From Clostridiales bacterium (lineage in GTDB: Bacteria > Bacillota > Clostridia > Oscillospirales > Oscillospiraceae), in NCBI GenBank assembly GCA_004553545.1, contig SFLD01000010.1:1-47131 (forward strand): 47,131 bases of DNA, written 5' to 3'. Under the pieces are notes generated by a model. It was given only the letters and a program-made list of their open reading frames with translations. It had not been told where the DNA came from and ran no database searches. The position numbers and the translations under genes are program-made. Position 1 is the stretch's first letter. The number at the start of each line of letters is the position of its first letter. Positions 1 through 5,993 of this stretch are shown here, one piece after another.

Positions 1-242
1 TCAGCCCCAACGCCGGCTGCACCCGCGCCCAGATCGTGGCGCTGATCTGCCGCAGCCAGCAGGGGACTCCCGCGGCGGGCGACCTGCCCTTCACGGATGT
101 TCCCGTCTGGGCGTATGACGCCATCGCCTGGAGCTATCAGCAGGGCATCGTCAAGGGCACCACCGAGACCACCTTCAGCCCCAACGCCCTCTGCACCCGC
201 GGCCAGATCGTCACCTTCCTCTATCGCGCTCTGAGCAAGTAA
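1..242 (+). CDS. SLH-domain surface protein, C-terminal end (partial)
   Basis: The reading frame is open from the left edge and ends at TAA 240-242, so only about 79 C-terminal residues are visible. They hold the end of one S-layer-homology motif (FSPNAGCTRAQIVALI) and one complete final SLH motif (FTDVPVWAYDAIAWSYQQGI ... TFSPNALCTRGQIVTFLYRA). SLH domains non-covalently anchor exported proteins to pyruvylated secondary cell wall polymers, so this is probably a cell-surface protein; the N-terminal effector part lies outside the window. It resembles the C terminus of the large minus-strand SLH protein at 22.7-26.8 kb, but its function cannot be told from this end. A strong hairpin terminator follows 31 bp after the stop. 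Confidence 0.85.
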   Translation, partial: SPNAGCTRAQIVALICRSQQGTPAAGDLPFTDVPVWAYDAIAWSYQQGIVKGTTETTFSPNALCTRGQIVTFLYRALSK

Positions 243-273
243 ACCCAGCCTCACCGCGCAGCCAAGGAAACAC

Positions 274-313
274 AAAAAAACCGGGTATCCCATCTCTGGG
301 ATACCCGGTTTTT
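274..313 (+). terminator. Rho-independent terminator after SLH gene
   Basis: A perfect 12-bp stem (CCGGGTATCCCA at 281-292, TGGGATACCCGG at 297-308) with a TCTC loop is followed by TTTTT and preceded by an A-run. The A-run makes it potentially bidirectional, but no minus-strand gene ends here. Confidence 0.9.
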
Positions 314-408
314 CCGTCGGATCGCCCCGGTTTCGGCCTTTTTCCGGTCTGCGGGGCGGTTCTTCCCCCGGAAAACTGCGCGGGATGGCAGGAAATTCCC
401 ACGCCCTC

Positions 409-437
409 TTGCAATCCCGGGACGTTCGTGCTACAAT
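409..437 (+). promoter_or_regulatory. Sigma-A-type promoter of the hydrolase operon
   Basis: TTGCAA at 409-414 and TACAAT at 432-437 are separated by exactly 17 bp, giving a predicted start near 444. This leaves a leader of about 125 nt before the first gene, which contains the GTTAG-N6-CTAAC dyad. Nothing else in 314-570 looks coding. Confidence 0.7.
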
Positions 438-501
438 ATGACCGAAAGAACAAAACTGGTCAAAAATGCGGCCGCAGGGGCGGCATTTCCTTTGCCAGAC
501 G

Positions 502-517
502 GTTAGCTGAAACTAAC
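502..517 (+). promoter_or_regulatory. Operator-like dyad GTTAG-N6-CTAAC (site 1 of 3)
   Basis: GTTAG CTGAAA CTAAC is a perfect 5-6-5 inverted repeat located downstream of the predicted start and upstream of the ribosome binding site of the hydrolase operon. The same architecture recurs at 5961-5976 and 7023-7038. Position inside the leader fits a roadblock repressor site, or a proximal site for the AraC-type protein encoded at 5994; the regulator is not proven. Confidence 0.55.
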
Positions 518-570
518 TAACAGCCGGACCGGCAGGAGAGCAAGACCAGTCAAAGAAAGAGGGAGTGCGG

Positions 571-1452
571 ATGAGCCGGCAGGCGACAGAATTCCAGAAG
601 AAGGAAATGAGCAAGATGTACCGGGGCAAGGAGATCTTCAAGCCCCTGAATACCGGCTGGGTGGATGAGCATGTGGCCTGCGTCCGGGAGTGGGTGGCCA
701 ACATCTTCTTCTACCGCAAGGGCGGCACCACCATCATGATCGACGCCGGGTACAACTACGACCGCCTGGCGGAGAAGATGGGCTGGCTGGGCATCGATCC
801 TGCCGATATCCGCCACATCCTCATCACGCACCAGGATACCGACCACGTGGGCGCGGTGGAGGCCGACAGCCCCGGCCTCTTCCGCTCCGCCCGGCTCTAC
901 CTGAGCGAGACGGAGGACCGCTACCTCACGGGCCAGGTCCGCCGGAAAGTCATCTATCACCTCTATAAGCTCCCCCAGGTGACCATCCGCAACGACAAGG
1001 TCCTCCTGCACGATGGCCAGATCCTGAACATCGACGGCATCAAGATCGAGTGCCTGCAGGTCCCCGGCCACACCTGGGGCCACATGGTCTATCTTGTGGA
1101 CGACCGCTATCTCTTCACCGGGGACACCATCTGGTTCGGGGCGGACGGCGGCTACAGCTTCATCTCCGCCCTGGCGGAGGACAACAAGCTGGCGGTGCGG
1201 TCCCTGGCGGCGCTGGAGAAGACTCTCCGGGACCGGGACCTCCACCCCATGATCCTCACCGGCCACACCGGCTGGACGGGGGACCGGGACTTCGCCTTTG
1301 CCCACCGGGAGAAGCTCTGCTCCCCCTTCGGCAAGCGGGTCCACGATCCCAGCGCACCCTATGACGCCTACGACGAGTCCGACGACACCGAGGAGAAGGC
1401 GAAGAGCCGCTTCCTGCCCCCGGTGCGGCAGGACAGAGGAGGGAGAGCATGA
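571..1452 (+). CDS. MBL-fold metallo-hydrolase
   Basis: A 293-residue metallo-beta-lactamase-fold hydrolase, a soluble metal-dependent enzyme. Metal-binding motifs are visible in order: THQDTDH at about residues 86-92 (a variant of HxHxDH in which the second His is Asp), GHTWGH at 166-171, the Asp of TGDT at 185, and a final His in LTGHTGW near 232. I start it at ATG 571 because AAGAGGGAG lies 6-8 nt upstream; an in-frame GTG at 565 overlaps that ribosome binding site. It overlaps the next gene by ATGA (1449-1452), so the two are translationally coupled. Family members include thioesterases, lactonases and glyoxalase II-like enzymes; the substrate here is unknown. It is the first gene of a three-hydrolase operon. 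Confidence 0.88.
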   Translation: MSRQATEFQKKEMSKMYRGKEIFKPLNTGWVDEHVACVREWVANIFFYRKGGTTIMIDAGYNYDRLAEKMGWLGIDPADIRHILITHQDTDHVGAVEADSPGLFRSARLYLSETEDRYLTGQVRRKVIYHLYKLPQVTIRNDKVLLHDGQILNIDGIKIECLQVPGHTWGHMVYLVDDRYLFTGDTIWFGADGGYSFISALAEDNKLAVRSLAALEKTLRDRDLHPMILTGHTGWTGDRDFAFAHREKLCSPFGKRVHDPSAPYDAYDESDDTEEKAKSRFLPPVRQDRGGRA

Positions 1453-2378
1453 AACACATCCATTTTGATCCGGAGCCCGACGGCTTCTACGGCGCCTACT
1501 GGCCCTGCCAGGGCGCGGACTGCGCCGTCATCGCCATGCTGGGGGACGACCCGGAGGACCACATGGCCCGCTCCGCCGTGAAGTGGCTGCTGGGGCAGGG
1601 AGTCAGCGTCCTCACCATGTCTCCGGCGAAAAAGGATTACAGCCACCACAACTACCCCCTGGAGCGCGTCGAGGCCGCCATCGCCTGGCTCACCGCCCAC
1701 GGAAACCGGAAGGTGGGCATCGCCGGGGCATCCACCACCGGTACCCTGGCCCTGACGGCGGCGTCGTACTTCCCGGCGCTGACGCTGACCATCGCCATGA
1801 CCGCCAGCGACTTCGTCTGGCAGGGCTTCGCGCAGGGGGACCGGGACGGCTGCAAGGAGTGGCCCATTCCCGGAGAATCCCTCTTCAGCTACCGGGGCAA
1901 GCCCCTGCCCTACATGCCCTTCTGCTACCAGCATCCCCAGTACTGGCAGGTCTTCGTGGCCGAGGGCAAGCGCACCGGGGACAGGATGAACTCCCGCAAG
2001 ATCTTTGACGACTCCGAGGCTGCCCATCCCCTCCAGGAGGAGGAGATGATCCCCGTGGAGCGCATCCAGGGCAAGCTTCTGCTGGTCGGCGCGGAGGATG
2101 ATACCCTCTGGGACGCCGCCAGGTACATCCGCCGGATGGAAAAGCGCCTGTCGGAAAAGCCCCACAGCTGCTCCGTGGAGGCGGCAGTCTATGCCCACGG
2201 CACCCACTTCGTCTTCCCGGAGGGGATGCTGAAGACCATGCTGCCGGTGGGCTCCGGGCTCTTTGTGAAGTGGGCCTTCCCGGCGGCCAGGAAATACCCC
2301 AAGGAATGCCGGGAGACCCGTCTCGACGTCGAGCGGCGGGTGTGCCGCGCCCTGACAGAGTGGAAAGGGGAGAAGTGA
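1449..2378 (+). CDS. Alpha/beta hydrolase, BAAT/acyl-CoA thioester hydrolase C-terminal type
   Basis: A 309-residue serine hydrolase resembling the C-terminal catalytic domain of bile acid-CoA:amino acid N-acyltransferase and acyl-CoA thioesterases. The nucleophile elbow is G-A-S-T-T-G with Ser near residue 95; an acid candidate is in VGAEDDTLWD (about 217-218) and the catalytic His is in YAHGTHF (250 or 253). No signal peptide is seen. It starts at ATG 1449 inside the last codons of the MBL gene and is followed after 1 bp by the next gene, so the three are one transcript. The name acyl-CoA thioester hydrolase is family based; the real acyl substrate is unknown. The pairing with an MBL hydrolase and a thiazoline-carboxylate hydrolase suggests hydrolysis of a thioester- or sulfur-containing small molecule, which is inference. 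Confidence 0.8.
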   Translation: MKHIHFDPEPDGFYGAYWPCQGADCAVIAMLGDDPEDHMARSAVKWLLGQGVSVLTMSPAKKDYSHHNYPLERVEAAIAWLTAHGNRKVGIAGASTTGTLALTAASYFPALTLTIAMTASDFVWQGFAQGDRDGCKEWPIPGESLFSYRGKPLPYMPFCYQHPQYWQVFVAEGKRTGDRMNSRKIFDDSEAAHPLQEEEMIPVERIQGKLLLVGAEDDTLWDAARYIRRMEKRLSEKPHSCSVEAAVYAHGTHFVFPEGMLKTMLPVGSGLFVKWAFPAARKYPKECRETRLDVERRVCRALTEWKGEK

Positions 2379-2379
2379 G

Positions 2380-3015
2380 ATGCGCTGGAAGGGAAAGCCC
2401 ATGGGCATGTGGATGCTCTTTCACCGCTCCTTTGAGAGCCATCTGACCACGGTCCTGGGCCTGGATGCGGAGACGGCGAAGGCCGTCCTCCGCCGGGCCA
2501 AGCCCCGCTACCGGGCGCTCATCGCCGGATTCCCGGACTTTGAGAAAGGCGACCGCTTCCAGATGAATCTGATGAACGCCGCCATGGTGGCGGCCATCGT
2601 CCGGGAACTGCCGGAAAAGCCCACGGTGGAGGCCCTGACGGACTACTACGCCCAGTCCATGATGACGCCCGCCATGCGCTGGTTCTGCCGCCGCAGCGGG
2701 CAGAAGACCTTCGCCCCGGAGCACATCGAGGACCTGCGGCGGACGGCGGCCCTCCGGGCGGCGGACCGGAACCCCTACTCCTGGAACATGGAGCTCTACC
2801 CCGATCCCGACGGCAGCGGCTACGAGGCCCGCTTCACCAAGTGCGGCATCTGCGAGCTGATGCGCCGGGAGGGCCTCTATGACCTGACCCCCGCCCTCTG
2901 CCACCTGGATTACACCATGACGGAGGCCGGAGAGACGGCGGATTTCGTCCGGCAGTACACCCTGGCCTCCGGCGGCCCCTACTGCGACTGCGGCTACCGG
3001 AAGAAAACGAGCTGA
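2380..3015 (+). CDS. L-2-amino-thiazoline-4-carboxylic acid hydrolase family protein
   Basis: A 211-residue protein with the C-terminal signature I associate with the ATC_hydrolase family: KCGICELMRREG, a central LCHLDY, and a terminal GGPYCDCGYRKK with two cysteines. The characterized Pseudomonas enzyme opens 2-amino-thiazoline-4-carboxylate on the way to L-cysteine; most Firmicutes members are uncharacterized and the family is also found next to iron-uptake and redox genes. It begins one base after the previous stop, with AAAGGGGAGA as ribosome binding site, and ends the operon before a strong terminator. The operon lies just upstream of cysK, so a sulfur link is possible, but it is preceded by the same dyad as the flavodoxin gene, which hints at iron or redox control instead. 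Confidence 0.7.
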   Translation: MRWKGKPMGMWMLFHRSFESHLTTVLGLDAETAKAVLRRAKPRYRALIAGFPDFEKGDRFQMNLMNAAMVAAIVRELPEKPTVEALTDYYAQSMMTPAMRWFCRRSGQKTFAPEHIEDLRRTAALRAADRNPYSWNMELYPDPDGSGYEARFTKCGICELMRREGLYDLTPALCHLDYTMTEAGETADFVRQYTLASGGPYCDCGYRKKTS

Positions 3016-3038
3016 GACAGCGTCCGTCCAAACGGCTG

Positions 3039-3075
3039 GATCCTGCCCGGGAAGATCCCCGGGCGGGATCTTTTT
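3039..3075 (+). terminator. Rho-independent terminator of the hydrolase operon
   Basis: Stem GATCCTGCCCGGG (3039-3051) pairs with CCCGGGCGGGATC (3058-3070), one G-U pair, followed by TTTTTC. Confidence 0.9.
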
Positions 3076-3130
3076 CATGTTCCAGCGCAGAAAAACGCCT
3101 CCGGCGCAGAAAATTTTTCCCGCCGGGGGA

Positions 3131-3159
3131 TTGACAGCGGCGGCGGAACGTGCTATAAC
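3131..3159 (+). promoter_or_regulatory. Promoter of cysK
   Basis: TTGACA 3131-3136 and TATAAC 3154-3159 are 17 bp apart. The predicted start near 3166 leaves a leader of about 160 nt before cysK. The CCTAC-N6-GGTAG dyad begins 8 bp after the -10 box. Confidence 0.8.
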
Positions 3160-3167
3160 TATACCAA

Positions 3168-3183
3168 CCTACAGGACAGGTAG
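3168..3183 (+). promoter_or_regulatory. Operator-like dyad CCTAC-N6-GGTAG at cysK
   Basis: CCTAC AGGACA GGTAG lies across the predicted transcription start of cysK. The same 5-6-5 arrangement (CCTAC-N6-GGTGG, read on the minus strand) occupies the -35/-10 spacer of the rrf2 gene at 5844-5859. The shared site makes an Rrf2-family (CymR/IscR-like) repressor the natural candidate; Rrf2 proteins control cysteine and Fe-S genes in Firmicutes. Confidence 0.55.
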
Positions 3184-3199
3184 TTAAAAGGGAAAGGGG

Positions 3200-3247
3200 A
3201 TGGCACCTATGAGCGCCAGACTTCCCGGAAGGACGTTCCGATGTTGA
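3200..3247 (+). CDS. Candidate cysK leader peptide ending in Cys-stop
   Basis: A 15-codon frame MAPMSARLPGRTFRC with its single cysteine codon (TGT) directly before TGA sits in the cysK leader, after an AAGGGAAAGGGG ribosome binding site. A short GGAA-N5-TTCC hairpin overlaps its end. The arrangement would suit a ribosome-mediated sensor of cysteinyl-tRNA, but no U-run terminator is visible between it and cysK, so a mechanism is not shown. It could be a chance frame. The rest of the leader (3262-3320) is strikingly AT-rich and includes a TATAAT at 3295 with no good -35. Confidence 0.3.
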   Translation: MAPMSARLPGRTFRC

Positions 3248-3326
3248 GGCGGCACCGCTGAAACTTGAAAAAGAACAATATTTTAACAATAAATTATAAT
3301 ATATTGATGAAAAGGAGCGTTTACTG

Positions 3327-4259
3327 ATGTCTCAGATCTATACTTCCGCCGACCAGCTCATCGGCCATACCCCCCTGCTGGAGCTGACCCACATCGAAAA
3401 GGCCCACGGCCTGAAAGCCAGGATCGTCGCCAAGCTGGAGTACTTCAACCCCGCCGGCTCCGTCAAGGACCGCATCGCCCGGGCCATGATCGACGACGCC
3501 GAGGCCAAGGGCATCCTGAAGCCCGGCTCCGTCATCATCGAGCCCACCTCCGGCAACACCGGCATCGGCCTTGCCTCCGTGGCCGCCGCCCGGGGCTACC
3601 GCATCATCATCGTCATGCCCGAGACCATGAGCGTGGAGCGCCGCCAGCTGATGAAGGCCTACGGCGCGGAGCTGGTCCTCACCGAGGGGGCCAAGGGCAT
3701 GAAGGGTGCCATCGCCAAGGCCGACGAGCTGGCGAAGGAGATCCCCAATAGCTTCGTCCCCGGCCAGTTCGTCAACGCCGCCAACCCCAAGGCCCACTTT
3801 GAGAGCACCGGCCCCGAGATCTGGCAGGATACCGACGGCAAGGTGGACATCTTTGTGGCCGGCGTCGGCACCGGCGGCACTGTTACCGGCGTGGGCCAGT
3901 ACCTGAAGAGCCAGAATCCCGCCGTGAAGGTGGTGGCCGTGGAGCCCGCCGCCTCCCCCGTCCTCAGCAAGGGCGTCTCCGGCTCCCACAAGATCCAGGG
4001 CATCGGCGCGGGCTTTGTCCCCGACGTGCTGGACACCAAGGTCTATGACGAGATCATCCCCGTGGAGAATGACGACGCCTTCACCGCCGGGCGGGAGATC
4101 GGCCGCCGGGAGGGCGTTCTCGTGGGCATCAGCTCCGGCGCCGCCATCTGGGCCGCCATCGAGCTGGCCAAGCGCCCGGAGAACGAGGGCAAGACCATCG
4201 TGGCCCTGCTGCCGGACACCGGCGACCGCTACCTCTCTACCCCCCTCTTTGCAGAGTAA
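3327..4259 (+). CDS. cysK: Cysteine synthase A (O-acetylserine sulfhydrylase)
   Basis: A 310-residue PLP enzyme converting O-acetyl-L-serine plus sulfide to L-cysteine and acetate, in the cytosol. The PLP lysine is K47 in NPAGSVKDR, the substrate-binding loop TSGNTG is at 74-79, the PLP phosphate loop is GTGGT, and the C-terminal GISSGAA loop is present; length is normal for CysK. ATG 3327 follows AAAAGGAGCG with 7-8 nt spacing. It has its own promoter and leader with a candidate Rrf2-type operator. In Bacillus and Staphylococcus CysK also binds the Rrf2-family repressor CymR; here the neighbouring rrf2 gene is broken, so that loop may be lost. No cysE is seen in the window. A GC-rich terminator follows, then mnmA. 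Confidence 0.96.
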   Translation: MSQIYTSADQLIGHTPLLELTHIEKAHGLKARIVAKLEYFNPAGSVKDRIARAMIDDAEAKGILKPGSVIIEPTSGNTGIGLASVAAARGYRIIIVMPETMSVERRQLMKAYGAELVLTEGAKGMKGAIAKADELAKEIPNSFVPGQFVNAANPKAHFESTGPEIWQDTDGKVDIFVAGVGTGGTVTGVGQYLKSQNPAVKVVAVEPAASPVLSKGVSGSHKIQGIGAGFVPDVLDTKVYDEIIPVENDDAFTAGREIGRREGVLVGISSGAAIWAAIELAKRPENEGKTIVALLPDTGDRYLSTPLFAE

Positions 4260-4286
4260 CGATACGATCCATGGTACCCAGGGGAA

Positions 4287-4314
4287 GCCCCGGCGGCGCG
4301 GCCGCCGGGGTTTT
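4287..4314 (+). terminator. Rho-independent terminator after cysK
   Basis: Stem CCCCGGCGGC pairs with GCCGCCGGGG around a GCG loop and is followed by TTTT. No separate promoter is evident before mnmA, so partial read-through may supply mnmA expression. Confidence 0.75.
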
Positions 4315-4331
4315 CCCTGTCAGGAGGAAAT

Positions 4332-5414
4332 ATGCCGGAAATGAAGGAAACCAAAGTCCTGCTGGCCATGAGCGGCGGCGTGGACTCCAGCGCGGCGGGG
4401 AAGCTGCTGCGGGACGCGGGCTACGACTGCGTGGGCTGCACCATGAAGCTCTATGAGAACGAGGATGCGGGCCTCTCCCGCAGCCGGACCTGCTGCAGCC
4501 TGGAGGATGTGGAGGATGCCCGCTCCGCCGCCTTTCGCCTGGGCATCCCGTACTATGTCTTCAACTTCACGGATGCGTTCCGGGAGAAGGTCATCGGGAA
4601 GTTCACGGCCAGCTACTGCCAGGGCCTCACCCCCAACCCCTGCATCGACTGCAACCGCTACCTGAAGTTCGGGGCCCTCTTCCAGCGGGCGGAGCTCCTG
4701 GGCTGCCGCTATGTGGCCACCGGGCACTATGCCCGCATCGACTGCCGGGACGGGAGATACCACCTCCGCAAGGCGCGGGACGAGAGCAAGGACCAGAGCT
4801 ATGTCCTCTACATGCTCTCCCAGGACCAGCTGGCCCGGACCCTCTTCCCTCTGGGGGAGCTCCGGAAGGAGGCCGTCCGGGACCTGGCGGAGGAAGCGGG
4901 CCTCGGCAACGCCCGCAAGCCGGACAGCCAGGACATCTGCTTCGTCCCGGACGGGGACTATGCCCGGGTCATCGAGCACCAGACCGGGAAGGCGGCGGAG
5001 CCAGGGGATTTCGTCAGCCCGGAGGGGACTGTCCTGGGGCGGCATCAGGGGCTCATCCGCTACACCGTGGGCCAGCACCGGGGACTGGGCCTCTCCCTGC
5101 CGGAGCGGCGCTATGTCTGCCGCCTCTGCCCGGAGAGCAACACCGTGGTCCTGGGGCCGGAGGAGGCCCTCTACCGCCGGGAGGCCCTGGCGGGGGACTT
5201 CCACTGGATCGCCGGGGAGCCTCCGGCGGGACCCATCCGCTGCCGGGTGAAGCTCCGCTACCGCCAGCGGGAGCAGGATGCTGAGGCCGTTCCCCTGGAT
5301 GGCGGCGCCGTCCGCCTCCGCTTTGATGAGCCCCAGCGGGCCGTGACCCCCGGCCAGGCAGCGGTCCTCTACGACGGGGACGAGGTCCTGGGCGGCGGCA
5401 CCCTCCTGCGGTAG
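4332..5414 (+). CDS. mnmA: tRNA 2-thiouridine(34) synthase MnmA
   Basis: A 360-residue PP-loop thiolase that adenylates U34 of Lys, Glu and Gln tRNAs and installs the 2-thio group using persulfide sulfur from a cysteine desulfurase. The PP-loop is SGGVDS near residues 15-20; conserved segments NPCIDCNR (catalytic Cys), YVATGHYARI, KDQSYVLYML and the second catalytic Cys in SQDICFVPDG are all present, followed by the C-terminal beta-barrel. ATG 4332 follows CAGGAGGAAAT. In many Clostridia mnmA lies with rrf2, a cysteine desulfurase and an iscU-like scaffold; here the desulfurase is missing and rrf2 is convergent and damaged, so the locus looks like an eroded isc cluster. MnmM, encoded at 27.7 kb, acts on the same wobble base. 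Confidence 0.95.
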   Translation: MPEMKETKVLLAMSGGVDSSAAGKLLRDAGYDCVGCTMKLYENEDAGLSRSRTCCSLEDVEDARSAAFRLGIPYYVFNFTDAFREKVIGKFTASYCQGLTPNPCIDCNRYLKFGALFQRAELLGCRYVATGHYARIDCRDGRYHLRKARDESKDQSYVLYMLSQDQLARTLFPLGELRKEAVRDLAEEAGLGNARKPDSQDICFVPDGDYARVIEHQTGKAAEPGDFVSPEGTVLGRHQGLIRYTVGQHRGLGLSLPERRYVCRLCPESNTVVLGPEEALYRREALAGDFHWIAGEPPAGPIRCRVKLRYRQREQDAEAVPLDGGAVRLRFDEPQRAVTPGQAAVLYDGDEVLGGGTLLR

Positions 5415-5425
5415 GACTGAAAACA

Positions 5426-5457
5426 GCAAGCCCCGGCGCATCCGCGCCGGGGCTTGC
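5426..5457. terminator. Bidirectional hairpin between mnmA and rrf2
   Basis: A perfect 14-bp stem (GCAAGCCCCGGCGC / GCGCCGGGGCTTGC) with an ATCC loop lies between two convergent genes. The minus-strand side is followed by TGTTTTC, giving the better terminator for rrf2; the plus side has no real T-run. Confidence 0.7.
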
Positions 5458-5468
5458 CTATGCTTGCT

Positions 5469-5781
5469 TCAGATCACGTAGTTGTCCCCCTGGGGGGTGT
5501 TCAGGAGGTCTGCCAGGGTGATGCCCCGGAAGTAGTTCTCCGTCAGCTTCTGGTAGCCCTCCCACACCGGCAGGGTGCGGCACTCCGCCGCCCGGGGGCA
5601 GGGGGGTGCGCCGGGGCTCAGGCAGGAGACCGGGGCCATGTCCCCCTCCGCCAGCCGGAGTATCCTTCAGTGAGATCTCCTGCCGGGCGGCCACCTCCTT
5701 CATGGGGATGTAGCTGCCGGTGTGATGCTCCGCCAGGTCCAGCAGGATGCGGATGGCATAGCGTCCCTTGGTCGAGATCAT
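5469..5781 (-). pseudogene. Rrf2-family transcriptional regulator, internal out-of-frame deletion
   Basis: The first 39 residues (MISTKGRYAIRILLDLAEHH ... VAARQEISLK) are a typical Rrf2 N terminus with helix 2 of the winged helix. The sequence then jumps directly, in another frame, to a typical Rrf2 C-terminal half (ILRLAEGDMAPVSCLS ... TLADLLNTPQGDNYVI, stop at 5471-5469). Compared with the usual 140-residue family, about 38 residues covering the recognition helix (K-Y-L-E) and the GGY wing are missing and the frame is shifted near 5660-5665. Cysteines typical of Fe-S or persulfide sensing remain in the orphan half. Translation from the intact start reads a non-homologous tail to 5458. The promoter and its operator are intact, so the lesion may be recent, or an assembly error. 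Confidence 0.8.
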
Positions 5782-5837
5782 GGGTCGTCCTTCCTTTCCG
5801 CCGGATGGTTCCGGCGCGGGCTCTGCCCGTTTGCCCC

Positions 5838-5867
5838 ATTATACCACCAGCTTGGTAGGAAAAGCAA
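5838..5867 (-). promoter_or_regulatory. rrf2 promoter with embedded operator dyad
   Basis: Read on the minus strand, TTGCTT (5867-5862) and TATAAT (5843-5838) are 18 bp apart. The spacer contains CCTAC CAAGCT GGTGG (5859-5844), the same 5-6-5 dyad as at cysK, placed where a repressor would block RNA polymerase. This is the expected layout for autoregulation. Confidence 0.65.
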
Positions 5868-5891
5868 GCCCCTGTCGAAGGGCGCCGGGAC

Positions 5892-5920
5892 TTGACAGGG
5901 GCGGGGAAAAGGGGTATCCT
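5892..5920 (+). promoter_or_regulatory. Promoter of the araC-type gene
   Basis: TTGACA 5892-5897 and TATCCT 5915-5920 are 17 bp apart, with a predicted start near 5927 and a 67-nt leader containing the GTTAG-N6-CTAAC dyad. Confidence 0.7.
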
Positions 5921-5960
5921 CAGGATGGAACGCCGGAAGGCGTTGAATGTTTGCTCGCGG

Positions 5961-5976
5961 GTTAGTAATTGCTAAC
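5961..5976 (+). promoter_or_regulatory. Operator-like dyad GTTAG-N6-CTAAC (site 2 of 3)
   Basis: GTTAG TAATTG CTAAC lies in the leader of the araC-type gene, only a few bases before its AAAGGAG ribosome binding site. A protein bound here would sit between the promoter and the start codon. Same architecture as 502-517 and 7023-7038. Confidence 0.55.
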
Positions 5977-5993
5977 TATGAAAGGAGCCCATT

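Noticed and set aside
3245..3262. T-box sequence in the cysK leader (AGGCGGCACCGCTG resembles AGGGTGGNACCGCG)
   Set aside because: It lacks the TGGN needed to pair with the tRNA acceptor end, and neither a stem I nor a following terminator is present.
5458..5781. A functional 107-residue Rrf2 regulator
   Set aside because: After residue 39 the frame reads a Gly/Pro-rich tail unrelated to Rrf2 while true Rrf2 sequence continues in another frame.
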